Program-made: the position numbers and the translations under genes
The notes under the pieces: model-generated
What the model was told of the DNA's origin: nothing
What the model saw: the letters and a program-made list of their open reading frames with translations, nothing else
Database searches by the model: none
Assembly: GCF_013374115.1 (NCBI RefSeq)
Contig: NZ_AP022673.1
Coordinates: forward strand, 2,814,001-2,878,000
Direction: 5' to 3'
Length of the DNA: 64,000 nt
Source: Sphingomonas sp. HMP9
GTDB taxonomy: Bacteria; Pseudomonadota; Alphaproteobacteria; Sphingomonadales; Sphingomonadaceae
Shown: piece after piece, positions 15,935-24,261 of the stretch
Layout of the letters: every line of letters begins with the position of its first letter
Numbering within the stretch: the stretch's first letter is position 1

Positions 15935-17329
15935 TTACTCTAGCGCGTGAAAAAACCGCAGGATGACGGTCGTGCCGCTGGGCGCGTCGCCGAACGCGAC
16001 GGTCGCGTTGAGGCGTGCGGCCGCCGACCGCACGATCGCCAGACCGAGGCCGCTTCCCTCCGAACTGCCGGGAGCGCCGAGGCGGACGAACCGGTCGAAC
16101 GCCATGTCCCGCTGCTCGATCGGTATCCCCGGGCCATCGTCGACGACCGCGATCGACGTTTGCGATGGCGTCGTCTGGAGCCTGACCGACACCGTGCCAC
16201 CGCGCCGGTTATAGCGAATGCCGTTGTCGATCAGGTTCGACACGATCTCGAAGATCAGCGTGCGGTGACCGGGAACGACGTGGCCGACCTCCGGGTCGCC
16301 CTCGATCGTCAGGTCGATGCCGGCGTCGATCGCGCGGTTGATCTGTCGCGTGATGACCGCCGCCGCCACTTCGCGCAGGTCGACCGCCTCCAGCGGCGCG
16401 GACACGCCCGCCTCCTCGGCGCGCGCCAACGCCAGCAACTGCGTCACCAGGCGTTCGAGACGTGTCACCGCGTCGGCGATCTCGTCGAGCGCGATGCTGC
16501 GTTCCGATCCCGAACCGCGGCGGGCGAGCGCAACCTGGACCTTCAGTACAGACAAGGGCGTGCGCATCTGGTGCGAGGCGTCGGCAGTGAAGCGGCGGAC
16601 GCCGACGGTGGCCGTGTCGAGCTGCGCGAGCAGCCGGTCGAACGCGCCGGCGAGCGGGCGGAGTTCGCTGGGGAGCGGGCCGGTGTCGAGCGGGGAAAAA
16701 TCCGGTCGCGCGCGGCCGTCTCGCGCCTCGACCGCGCCGCGCAGGCGAGCGAGCGGACGCAGACTCCAGCCCAGCGCAGGCCTGAGCAACAGCGCGGCGG
16801 CACCCACCAGCACGCATTCGCCGATCAGCAACGCGAGCATCAGCCGGCGGGTAAGCGCGCCGCGATTGTCGAGCGTCTCGGCGATCTGGACGATGACGGG
16901 CTTGTCGATGCGGGGAAGCGAGCGGCGGACTTCGGCGATGCGGATTGGCTGGCCACGGTAGCGCCCGAAACGGTACCGCGGCACATCGATGTCGAGCGTC
17001 GTTGGGTCGGCCGCGGGCAAGTCCGCATAGCCGGTGAGCAGGTCCGACCCGACGGCGACCCGGTAATAGACGTTGTCGCGCTCGGTGTTCTCCAGCATCC
17101 CGAACGCGGCGGAGGGCAGATCGAGCGTCACCTCGCCACGTTCGACCTGCACCGTCTCGGCGATCGCGCCGAGCGCGCCGCCGAGCACGCGGTCGTCGGT
17201 GCGGCGGACGACGTCGGCGATCAGCGTCGCACCGACCACGCCGATCAGGATCGCCGCCGCCAGCAACGGCCCGAGCACCGCGACCAGCAGGCGGGTGCGC
17301 AGCGCTGGCGTCCGCGGCTCAGCCGGCAT
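15935..17329 (-). CDS. Sensor histidine kinase, TctE-like, partner of 17319-17984
   Basis: A 464-residue membrane sensor kinase. One membrane helix lies about residues 13-40, a second about 162-183, enclosing a periplasmic sensor of about 120 residues. A HAMP-like segment follows, then the phosphoacceptor His253 in DASHQMRTPLSVLK, an N-box NLIDNGIRY, and G-boxes DDGPGIP and GSGLGLAI. The ATG at 17329 overlaps the response regulator stop by 11 bp, as expected for a coupled two-component pair. Its divergence from a solute-binding protein, porin and CitMHS transporter suggests it senses a tricarboxylate such as citrate, as TctE does; that ligand is inference. Confidence 0.9.
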   Translation of the reverse strand: MPAEPRTPALRTRLLVAVLGPLLAAAILIGVVGATLIADVVRRTDDRVLGGALGAIAETVQVERGEVTLDLPSAAFGMLENTERDNVYYRVAVGSDLLTGYADLPAADPTTLDIDVPRYRFGRYRGQPIRIAEVRRSLPRIDKPVIVQIAETLDNRGALTRRLMLALLIGECVLVGAAALLLRPALGWSLRPLARLRGAVEARDGRARPDFSPLDTGPLPSELRPLAGAFDRLLAQLDTATVGVRRFTADASHQMRTPLSVLKVQVALARRGSGSERSIALDEIADAVTRLERLVTQLLALARAEEAGVSAPLEAVDLREVAAAVITRQINRAIDAGIDLTIEGDPEVGHVVPGHRTLIFEIVSNLIDNGIRYNRRGGTVSVRLQTTPSQTSIAVVDDGPGIPIEQRDMAFDRFVRLGAPGSSEGSGLGLAIVRSAAARLNATVAFGDAPSGTTVILRFFHALE

Positions 17330-17984
17330 CGAGCATATAGCCGACGCCGCGGACGGTGCGGATGCCGGGGCCGTCGGGCGCGAGCTTCGTCCGGAGGCGA
17401 GTGACATGGACCTCGATCGCGTTGCCGCCGACCGGTTCGTCGAAACCGAACACCTCGCCGATCAGCAATTCGCGCGGCACCACGCGGCCCGCACGCGTCG
17501 CCAGCGCCTCCAGCACCGCGCGCTCGCGACGGCGCAGGTCGAGCGCGCGGCCGGCGATGTCGGCGTCGCCGGTCGAGCGGTTGATCGTGAGCGTACCGAC
17601 GCTGAGCACCGGGAGCGGATCGCCGCCGCGGCGCCGGCCGAGCGCACGCACGCGCGCCTCCAGTTCCTCGGGCTCGAACGGCTTTCGCAGGTAATCGTCG
17701 GCCCCGAGATCGAGCCCGCGCACCCTATCGTCGAGCGCGTCGCGCGCGGTGAGCATCAGGACGGGAACGCGCTCGCCGCGCCGTCGCAGCGTCTCCAGCA
17801 CGGTGAACCCGTCGATCCCGGGAAGCCCGACGTCGAGGATCACCAGCGCGTACGGCTCTCCCGCGACCACCGACAACGCGTCCTCGCCCGTCGCGACGTG
17901 ATCGACCGCGTTGCCGCCCGCGCGCAGCAGCGCGGCGATGCTGCGCGCGAGCGCCGCGTCGTCCTCGATCAGCAGGATGCGCAT
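17319..17984 (-). CDS. OmpR-family response regulator, TctD-like
   Basis: A 221-residue response regulator. The receiver domain (about 1-115) carries IEDD, the phosphoacceptor Asp51 in ALVILDVGLPG, the switch Thr in LMLTARD and Lys in YLRKPF. A winged-helix DNA-binding domain follows (about 125-220) ending TVRGVGYMLDAG. The ATG at 17984 begins 88 bp from the divergent solute-binding gene, so it probably controls both directions from the shared intergenic region. It is coupled to the sensor kinase downstream. The likely regulon is the citrate-type uptake genes next door, by analogy with TctD. Confidence 0.92.
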   Translation of the reverse strand: MRILLIEDDAALARSIAALLRAGGNAVDHVATGEDALSVVAGEPYALVILDVGLPGIDGFTVLETLRRRGERVPVLMLTARDALDDRVRGLDLGADDYLRKPFEPEELEARVRALGRRRGGDPLPVLSVGTLTINRSTGDADIAGRALDLRRRERAVLEALATRAGRVVPRELLIGEVFGFDEPVGGNAIEVHVTRLRTKLAPDGPGIRTVRGVGYMLDAG

Positions 17985-18072
17985 GAAAAACCATGAAAGG
18001 TTGGTGACAGGTTCGCTTCGTACTCCACCGCTGCAGTCTATCCGAACACAGAGACGGAAGGCGAGGAGAGTG

Positions 18073-19158
18073 ATGATGGCCCGAATTTTTCTGAAGATCG
18101 CACTGCTGGCTACGAGTGTCACCGCGACCGCCGTCGTGGCGCAGCGCCCTGCCGGCTATCCGCGATCCTACGACCAGCTGATCTCCGATGCGCGCGCCGA
18201 GCGGCAGGTACGGATCTACGGCAATGCCGATCGCGCCGAGTTGCTGCCGGTAGTCGCTGCGTTCCGGAAGCGCTATCCGGGGATCACCGTCCTGTACGCC
18301 GACCTCGGCTCGACCGAGATGTATCGCCGCTTCGTCACCGAGACCCGCGCCAAGCGGCTGTCCGCGGACCTCGTCTGGTCGTCGGCGATGGATTTGCAGG
18401 TCAAGCTGATCAACGACGGCTTCGCGCAAGGCTATGCGAGCCCCGAAAAGCCCGCGCTGCCGCCGGTATCGGTGTGGAAGAACATGGGCTTCGGCGTCAC
18501 CGCGGAGCCGATCGGGATCGTCTACAACACGCGGCTGATCCCCGCCGCGCGCGTACCCCGGACGCATGCCGCGCTTGAGGCTATGCTGCGGCAGAACGCG
18601 CGCGCCTTCGCGGGCAAGGTGACGACGTTCGACCCCGCGCGATCGAACACCGGCTATCTGTATCTGACGCAGGACATGGCGACGACGCGCGACACGCGGT
18701 CGCTGCTGGAGGCGATCGCCGCCACGAAGCCCGTCCTCTCGCTGACCACCGAGCCGATGCTGCGCGGTGTCGCCGAGGGGCGGCAGGCGATCGCGTACAA
18801 CGTCATCGGCTCCTACGCGCTCGAACGCGCCCGCACCGACCGCCGCATCGGCGTGGTCTTTCCGCAGGACTATACGCTGGTCACGTCGCGGATCGCGTTC
18901 ATCGCGCGCGAGGCCGCGCACCCGGCGGCGGCGAAACTCTTCCTCGATTTCCTGCTGTCGCGCGAGGGGCAGTCGCTGCTCGCCAAGCGCAGCCTGTGGC
19001 CGGTCCGCACCGATGTTGCGGCTCGCCGTCTTCCCACCGCGCAGGCCCGACCGATCCGCGTCGGCCCGCAACTTCTCGTCAACCTCGACCGCGTCAAGCG
19101 CCAGCGTTTCCTGCGCGACTGGACCGCGATTCTCGCCACCGGAGCCCAAGCCCAATGA
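18073..19158 (+). CDS. Periplasmic solute-binding protein (AfuA/ferric-type), no cognate ABC permease
   Basis: A 361-residue secreted binding protein with signal peptide (MMARIFLKIALLATSVTATAVVA). It carries ABC extracellular-binding family 1 features (VRIYGNADRAELLPVVAAF, VYNTRLIPAARVP). The fold resembles AfuA-type ferric or small-ligand binders. No ABC permease or ATPase gene is nearby; the ATGA overlap at 19155 ties it to a porin gene. A strong GAGGAG site precedes the start; ATG 18076 is an alternative. Its role is probably to deliver a periplasmic ligand (citrate or Fe-citrate) to the downstream transporter or to the sensor kinase; this is inference from the neighbourhood. Confidence 0.85.
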   Translation: MMARIFLKIALLATSVTATAVVAQRPAGYPRSYDQLISDARAERQVRIYGNADRAELLPVVAAFRKRYPGITVLYADLGSTEMYRRFVTETRAKRLSADLVWSSAMDLQVKLINDGFAQGYASPEKPALPPVSVWKNMGFGVTAEPIGIVYNTRLIPAARVPRTHAALEAMLRQNARAFAGKVTTFDPARSNTGYLYLTQDMATTRDTRSLLEAIAATKPVLSLTTEPMLRGVAEGRQAIAYNVIGSYALERARTDRRIGVVFPQDYTLVTSRIAFIAREAAHPAAAKLFLDFLLSREGQSLLAKRSLWPVRTDVAARRLPTAQARPIRVGPQLLVNLDRVKRQRFLRDWTAILATGAQAQ

Positions 19159-20636
19159 CTCTCTTCCGTACCGGGTGCGCCGCACTCGCCTTGATTGCAG
19201 CAACCCCGGCGCTGGCGCAGACTCCGAGCGATGCCGACCTTGCCGCGCTGGTCCGCGCGCAGGCGGCCGAGATCGCGGCATTGAAATCGCGGCTCGACCG
19301 GCTGGAGAATGTCGCCGCCGTTGCGCAGGCGTCCGTGCCGGTCGCGCCCGTGCAGGCTGCACCGCAGGCCGTCGCGCAAAACAACGAGCCACGCCGGACC
19401 GTGCCGTTCGCGCCGCAGCTTGCCCCGCCGGGGCCAGCCGATCGCAGCGTCGCTCAGGCTCTAGCCGCGCGCGACAATCCTTCAGGCGTGACGACCGAAT
19501 GGGGCGCCGGCCTGCCCGTCTTCCACTCGGCGGACGGCGTGTACACGTTCAAGCCGCGCGGCCGCATCCTGACCGATGTGAGTTCCAGTTTCGGCTCCAA
19601 ATATGACGGCCGCAACATCACGACGACGGGCATGCGCGCACTGCGCCTCGGCCTCGAAGGCGGCGTCGGCACGCATTTCTTCTACCAGTTCGAGAGCGAC
19701 TTCTCGGAGAACGAGGTCGACGTCGTCACGGCGTTCGTCGGCTGGCGCAACAAGATCAGGCCGGGCCTCGATTACGACGTCCGCGCCGGCCACCTGTTCA
19801 ACGACCGCAGCTTCGAAGGGTCGACCGGCTCGGATTCGACGCCGTTCATGGAACGCACGACGGTCGCGACCGCGATCATCCCGCAGCGCGGTTTCTACGG
19901 CATCGGCGTGATGCCGCGCGTGTTCTGGAAGACCGGCCATGCCTCGGTCACCGTCACCGGTGACCGGATCGACGGCACGCAGACCGTCGGCGATAGCCGC
20001 ACCGTGCTGGGCCGCGCGCACTGGAACCCGATCAAGTCCGACACCGGCGTGCTCCACATCGGCGCCTGGGGCTTCGACGAGTCGCTGTCGTCGGTTGCCG
20101 GCACGCTGACGCGCAACACGGTGATCGGCGGCCGCTTCAACGGCGCGCTGCGTGTGTCGACCGGGCCGCTGATCGGCGGCACGGGGACGACCGGCTACGG
20201 GTTCGAGCTCGGCGGATACCGCGGGCCATTGTGGGTGATGGGCGAAGCCGGCCGCCGCAACGCGCGGCTCGACGGCGGGCGTGCCGATTTCGTCAGCAAG
20301 GCATGGAGCGTCTCGGGCGGTCTGTTCCTGACCGGCGACCTGCCGCCGTACAATCCGCGGCTCGGCAGCTTCGGCCAGCCCAAGGTGTTGAAGCCGACAT
20401 TCGACGGCGGGGTCGGCGCGATCGAACTCACCGCGCGCTACGAAAGCCTCGATTTCGACAATCTGCTGACCGGCGGCGACGGCTGGGCGGCGACCGTCGG
20501 CGTCAACTGGTACCTCAATTCCTTCACCCGCTTCCAGGTGAACGCGATCCAGTGGAACACCGACAACCGCGCCGGCGACTATGTCGGCAACGACAGCGGC
20601 CAGACGCTCAGCGCCCGCGTCGGGGTGACGTTCTGA
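19155..20636 (+). CDS. OprP/OprO-type outer membrane porin
   Basis: A 493-residue porin with signal peptide (ALALIAATPALAQ) and a short coiled-coil segment after it (DADLAALVRAQAAEIAALK), as in trimeric anion-selective porins. A beta-rich barrel follows with alternating aromatic strands, ending in Phe (SARVGVTF), the classical outer-membrane insertion signal. The OprP/OprO family forms channels for phosphate or other anions. It is translationally coupled (ATGA) to the solute-binding gene. In this context it is a likely outer-membrane route for citrate, an inference. Confidence 0.87.
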   Translation: MTLFRTGCAALALIAATPALAQTPSDADLAALVRAQAAEIAALKSRLDRLENVAAVAQASVPVAPVQAAPQAVAQNNEPRRTVPFAPQLAPPGPADRSVAQALAARDNPSGVTTEWGAGLPVFHSADGVYTFKPRGRILTDVSSSFGSKYDGRNITTTGMRALRLGLEGGVGTHFFYQFESDFSENEVDVVTAFVGWRNKIRPGLDYDVRAGHLFNDRSFEGSTGSDSTPFMERTTVATAIIPQRGFYGIGVMPRVFWKTGHASVTVTGDRIDGTQTVGDSRTVLGRAHWNPIKSDTGVLHIGAWGFDESLSSVAGTLTRNTVIGGRFNGALRVSTGPLIGGTGTTGYGFELGGYRGPLWVMGEAGRRNARLDGGRADFVSKAWSVSGGLFLTGDLPPYNPRLGSFGQPKVLKPTFDGGVGAIELTARYESLDFDNLLTGGDGWAATVGVNWYLNSFTRFQVNAIQWNTDNRAGDYVGNDSGQTLSARVGVTF

Positions 20637-20670
20637 TGCGGAGCGGCGTCTTCGGCATCTTCCGTTCCGT

Positions 20671-20750
20671 TATCCTGACGAAAGTCAGGATCCAGGGTTA
20701 CGGCGTGCTGCCCTGCTTGGCTCTGGATCCTGACTTTCGTCGGGATGACG
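20671..20750. repeat. Imperfect hairpin repeat, CCTGACgaaaGTCAGG family (copy 1)
   Basis: Two arms (20671-20696 and about 20722-20750) are inverted repeats of each other, each containing a nested CCTGAC-GAAA-GTCAGG-like palindrome. A related element lies at 28207-28287 and a degenerate half at 56275-56344. It lies between the porin and CitMHS genes on one strand, so it could set differential expression. Confidence 0.8.
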
Positions 20751-20805
20751 GGGTTCTTGCTTCCGCCCCCACCCCCTTTTTCACGCCCTTTCCTAGGACG
20801 ATGCG

Positions 20806-22107
20806 ATGAACCTTGCCCTGCTCGGCTTCCTGATGGTGGCCACGTTCATGACGTTGATCATGACCAAGAAGATGACGCCGCTGGTCGCGCTCATCGTGAT
20901 CCCGTCGATCTTCGGCGTGTTCGCGGGTGAGGCCGCGGGTCTCGGCCCGATGATGATCGACGGTATCAAGAACCTCGCGCCGACCGGCGTGATGCTGCTG
21001 TTCGCGATCCTGTTCTTCTCGACGATGACCGACACCGGCCTGTTCGATCCGCTGGTCGGGCGGCTGATCCGGATGGTCCACGGCGATCCGATGCGCATCC
21101 TGATCGGGACGGTCGTGCTGTGCACGCTCGTCAGTCTCGATGGCGACGGGTCGACGACCTATATCATCACGATCGCCGCGCTGTTGCCGCTGTACAAGCG
21201 CTTCAACATGAACCGGCTGTACCTCGTCTGCCTGTTGATGACGACGAGCGGGATCATGAACCTGACGCCGTGGGGCGGGCCGACCGCGCGTGCCGCGAGC
21301 GCGCTGAAGATCGATCCGGCGACGCTGTTCCTGCCGCTGATCCCCGGCATGATCGCCGGCCTCGCCTTCCTGATCGGTCTCGCCGTGTATTTCGGCCGCA
21401 AGGAACGCGCGCGGATGGGTGATGCGGGAATCACCGCGGACACCGAGTTCACCGGCATGGCGGTCTCGCAATATCCCGAGGCACGCCGTCCCAAGCTGAT
21501 CTGGTTCAACGCCGCGCTCGTCGTCACGCTGCTGACCTTGCTCGTCTGGGGCATCCTGCCCTTGTCGATGCTGATGATGCTGGCGTTCGCGATCGCGATG
21601 ATCGTCAACTATCCCGGCGTCGCCGACCAGAAGGAGCGCATCTCCGCGCATGCCGGCAACGTGCTGGCGGTCGTCTCGCTGATCTTCGCGGCGGGTATCT
21701 TCACCGGAATCCTCGGCGGCACCGGCATGGTCGAGGCGATGAGCAAGGCAGTGGTCGGCGTGATCCCGCCCGCGCTGGGGCCGTACATGGCGCCGATCAC
21801 CGCGCTGCTCAGCATGCCGTTCACCTTCTTCATCTCGAACGACGCGTTCTATTTCGGGATGCTGCCGATCCTCGCCGAGGCAGGCGCACATTACGGCGTC
21901 GCACCAGAGGCGATCGCGCGCGCGTCGCTGATGGGCCAGCCGGTCCATCTACTCAGCCCGCTGGTGCCCTCGACCTACCTGCTCGTCAGCCTGGTCGGGA
22001 TCGATCTCGCCGATCACCAGCGCTTCACGCTCGTGCCGGCGATCGCCGTCTGCACGGTGATGACGCTGGTCGGCATGATCGCGCTCGCCTTCCCGTTCGT
22101 CGCCTGA
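20806..22107 (+). CDS. CitMHS-family citrate transporter
   Basis: A 433-residue integral membrane protein with about 11-12 helices (starts ALLGFLMVATFMTLIM). It has LSMPFTFFISNDAFYFGMLP and GDGSTTYIITIAALLPL, conserved in CitMHS transporters that take up metal-citrate complexes. The ATG at 20806 lies 170 bp after the porin gene, across a hairpin repeat. With the solute-binding protein, porin and divergent two-component system it completes a plausible citrate uptake module. Family assignment is firm; metal-citrate preference is unknown. Confidence 0.93.
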   Translation: MNLALLGFLMVATFMTLIMTKKMTPLVALIVIPSIFGVFAGEAAGLGPMMIDGIKNLAPTGVMLLFAILFFSTMTDTGLFDPLVGRLIRMVHGDPMRILIGTVVLCTLVSLDGDGSTTYIITIAALLPLYKRFNMNRLYLVCLLMTTSGIMNLTPWGGPTARAASALKIDPATLFLPLIPGMIAGLAFLIGLAVYFGRKERARMGDAGITADTEFTGMAVSQYPEARRPKLIWFNAALVVTLLTLLVWGILPLSMLMMLAFAIAMIVNYPGVADQKERISAHAGNVLAVVSLIFAAGIFTGILGGTGMVEAMSKAVVGVIPPALGPYMAPITALLSMPFTFFISNDAFYFGMLPILAEAGAHYGVAPEAIARASLMGQPVHLLSPLVPSTYLLVSLVGIDLADHQRFTLVPAIAVCTVMTLVGMIALAFPFVA

Positions 22108-22147
22108 GGTGAGCATCCCTGCAACCCGCCGCTACCGGAGATTTCGC

Positions 22148-22807
22148 ATGGTCCGACCGCGTACACCGTTGATGCTGCTCCCCGCGATGGGCTGCGACGG
22201 GCAGCTCTGGGCGCGCCAGATCGTCGACCTCGCCGCCGTCGCGCAGGTCGAGTTCGGCGACCTCTCGCAGGACGATACGCTGTCCGAAATGGCCGCGCGC
22301 GTGCTCGCCGCCGCACCGCCGCGGTTCGCGGTCGCCGGCGTCAGCCTGGGCGGCTATGTGGCGATGGAAATGATCCGCCAGGCGCCCGAGCGGATCGAAC
22401 GGATCGCGCTGTTCGGCACGCGCGCGTCGATGGAGGTCCGCCCGCGCACCGTCGTCGGCCAGGGCCTGCTCGCCACCGCGCCGCACGCCGACCCGCGCCT
22501 GACCGCGATCGTCGCCGGGCCTGCGCAGGCGATGGCCGAGCGCGTCGGCCAGGTCGTGTTCGAGCGCCAGCAACGCGCCTTGCTCGCCCGTCCCGACATC
22601 AGCGAGGCGATCGCCGCGATCCACGTGCCGACACTGGTAGCGGTCGGTGACCGCGACCTGATCTGCACGCCGGACGATGCGCGTGCATTGAGCGCACGGA
22701 TCGAGGGGTCTCGGTTCCACATGCTGCGGTCCTGCGGTCACCTAGCGCCGATGGAACGGCCCGGCGAAGTCACCGCGCTGCTGCGTCAGTGGCTTAAGAC
22801 CGGCTGA
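22148..22807 (+). CDS. Alpha/beta hydrolase
   Basis: A 219-residue alpha/beta hydrolase fold protein. The nucleophile elbow is VAGVSLGGYVAME, with a later acid in VGDRDLICTPDD and His in CGHLAPMERP, a full Ser-Asp-His triad. The start at 22148 follows GGAG at 8-9 bp spacing; an earlier GTG at 22109 adds an unlikely basic tail. It follows the CitMHS gene by 40 bp and could share its transcript. The substrate is not evident; esterase or lactonase are both possible. Confidence 0.85.
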   Translation: MVRPRTPLMLLPAMGCDGQLWARQIVDLAAVAQVEFGDLSQDDTLSEMAARVLAAAPPRFAVAGVSLGGYVAMEMIRQAPERIERIALFGTRASMEVRPRTVVGQGLLATAPHADPRLTAIVAGPAQAMAERVGQVVFERQQRALLARPDISEAIAAIHVPTLVAVGDRDLICTPDDARALSARIEGSRFHMLRSCGHLAPMERPGEVTALLRQWLKTG

Positions 22808-22903
22808 GCGCGCGACTATTCGCGATAGCCGTTTATCCTGCATGATCGGTTCCCCCGATCCGATGATAGGGCGCCCGCCACGCCTTATCCAGAAGCGTTC
22901 GGT

Positions 22904-24118
22904 TTAGATCACCATGCCCTGCAACAGCTTGGGCAGGTCACCGCTTTCGCCGCGTGCTTCGGCCATGAAGCGGTCCTTGAGCGGCGGGATCGCGTTGACG
23001 GCGCTGATACCGAAGCGGCGGACGGCGCTGGCGGTCTTGCCGGGAAGGCCGAACAGCCGCGTGAGCGTGTCGGTGGCCGCCGCGGTCATGAACGTGTCGA
23101 GCCCGCGCCAACGCTGGTAGCGCGCGAGCAGTGCGGCGTCGCCAAGGTCCAGGCCGAGGCGTTTGCCCTCGACCAGCACTTCGGTGAGCGTCGCGACGTC
23201 GCGGAAACCCAGGTTCAGGCCCTGTCCGGCGATCGGGTGGATACCGTGGCCGGCGTCGCCGACCAGTGCGAGCCGCGTGTCCGTGATGCGCGCGGCGTGG
23301 TGGAAGCCGAGCGGGTAGGACGAGCGCGGCGTAGCCATCGACAGCGCGCCGAGGAATCCGCCCATGCTCTTTTCCGCTTCGGCCAGGAACGCGCGGTCGC
23401 CGAGTTTCAGCATGCCGGGCGCGTTCTTCGCGTCGACCGTCCAGACGATCGCCGAGCGGTGGCCGTCGGCGTCATCGGGCAGCGGAAGCAGCGCGAACGG
23501 GCCACTCGCATAGAAGATCTCGTATGCAACGTCTTCATGCGGGCGTTCGTGGTGGAACGCGGCGATGATCGCGGTGTGCTCGTACGACCAGCGCGCGATG
23601 GTGATCCCGGCGGCCTCGCGCGTCGGCGAGTTGCGACCCTCCGCGGCGATCAGCAGCGGCGCACGGATCACGTCACCCGTATCCAGTGTGACGGTGACCC
23701 CCGATTCGGCGCGGTCGACCGATACCGCCCGCGTGAGCATACGCAGGTCGACATGCGGCGCGGCGGTGGCGGCGTCGAACAGCGTGCGGCGGAGAAGCTT
23801 GTTCTCGTACATCGTGCCGAGGGCGCCATCGTCCGCTTCGGGGACGAAATCGAGCTTGCCCGGCTCCAGCCCGTCGCTGACTCGGATCTGGCGGATCGCA
23901 CAGCCCTGCCCCGCCAGCGTCGCGCCAATACCGATCGCGTCGAGCATGCGGTGGCTCGCGCTCGCGACGGCCGACGCACGGCCGTCGAAACCGGGCGCTA
24001 GCGTCACGGCAGGGTCGGCGGGGTCGATCACGATCGTCGAGATGCCGTGCACGCCGAGCGCCACGGCGAGCGTCGCGCCGACCAGCCCGCCACCGAGGAT
24101 GATTACATCTGTGTCCAT
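22904..24118 (-). CDS. UbiH/UbiF/VisC-type FAD monooxygenase (ubiquinone biosynthesis)
   Basis: A 404-residue FAD-dependent hydroxylase of the UbiH/COQ6 family, which adds oxygen to the quinone ring during ubiquinone synthesis. It shows the dinucleotide motif ILGGGLVGATLA (about 7-18), a central DG-like segment, and LVGDAGHGIHPIAGQGLNLG (about 275-295), the second FAD motif. Which ring carbon it hydroxylates cannot be read from the sequence. It diverges from ftsK with 143 bp between starts. Confidence 0.9.
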   Translation of the reverse strand: MDTDVIILGGGLVGATLAVALGVHGISTIVIDPADPAVTLAPGFDGRASAVASASHRMLDAIGIGATLAGQGCAIRQIRVSDGLEPGKLDFVPEADDGALGTMYENKLLRRTLFDAATAAPHVDLRMLTRAVSVDRAESGVTVTLDTGDVIRAPLLIAAEGRNSPTREAAGITIARWSYEHTAIIAAFHHERPHEDVAYEIFYASGPFALLPLPDDADGHRSAIVWTVDAKNAPGMLKLGDRAFLAEAEKSMGGFLGALSMATPRSSYPLGFHHAARITDTRLALVGDAGHGIHPIAGQGLNLGFRDVATLTEVLVEGKRLGLDLGDAALLARYQRWRGLDTFMTAAATDTLTRLFGLPGKTASAVRRFGISAVNAIPPLKDRFMAEARGESGDLPKLLQGMVI

Positions 24119-24261
24119 GACGCCGCTGTATCCCGCCCGCCGGTCGCTGCCAACGACGATCCGGGCACAGCTTAACCCGTGTTGTCGCGTGGTTACCTTG
24201 ACGTTGCGGCCGCCGGGCGCGATGAAAAGTCGGGTTTTCGTACATTGAAGGATTGAGGGTC

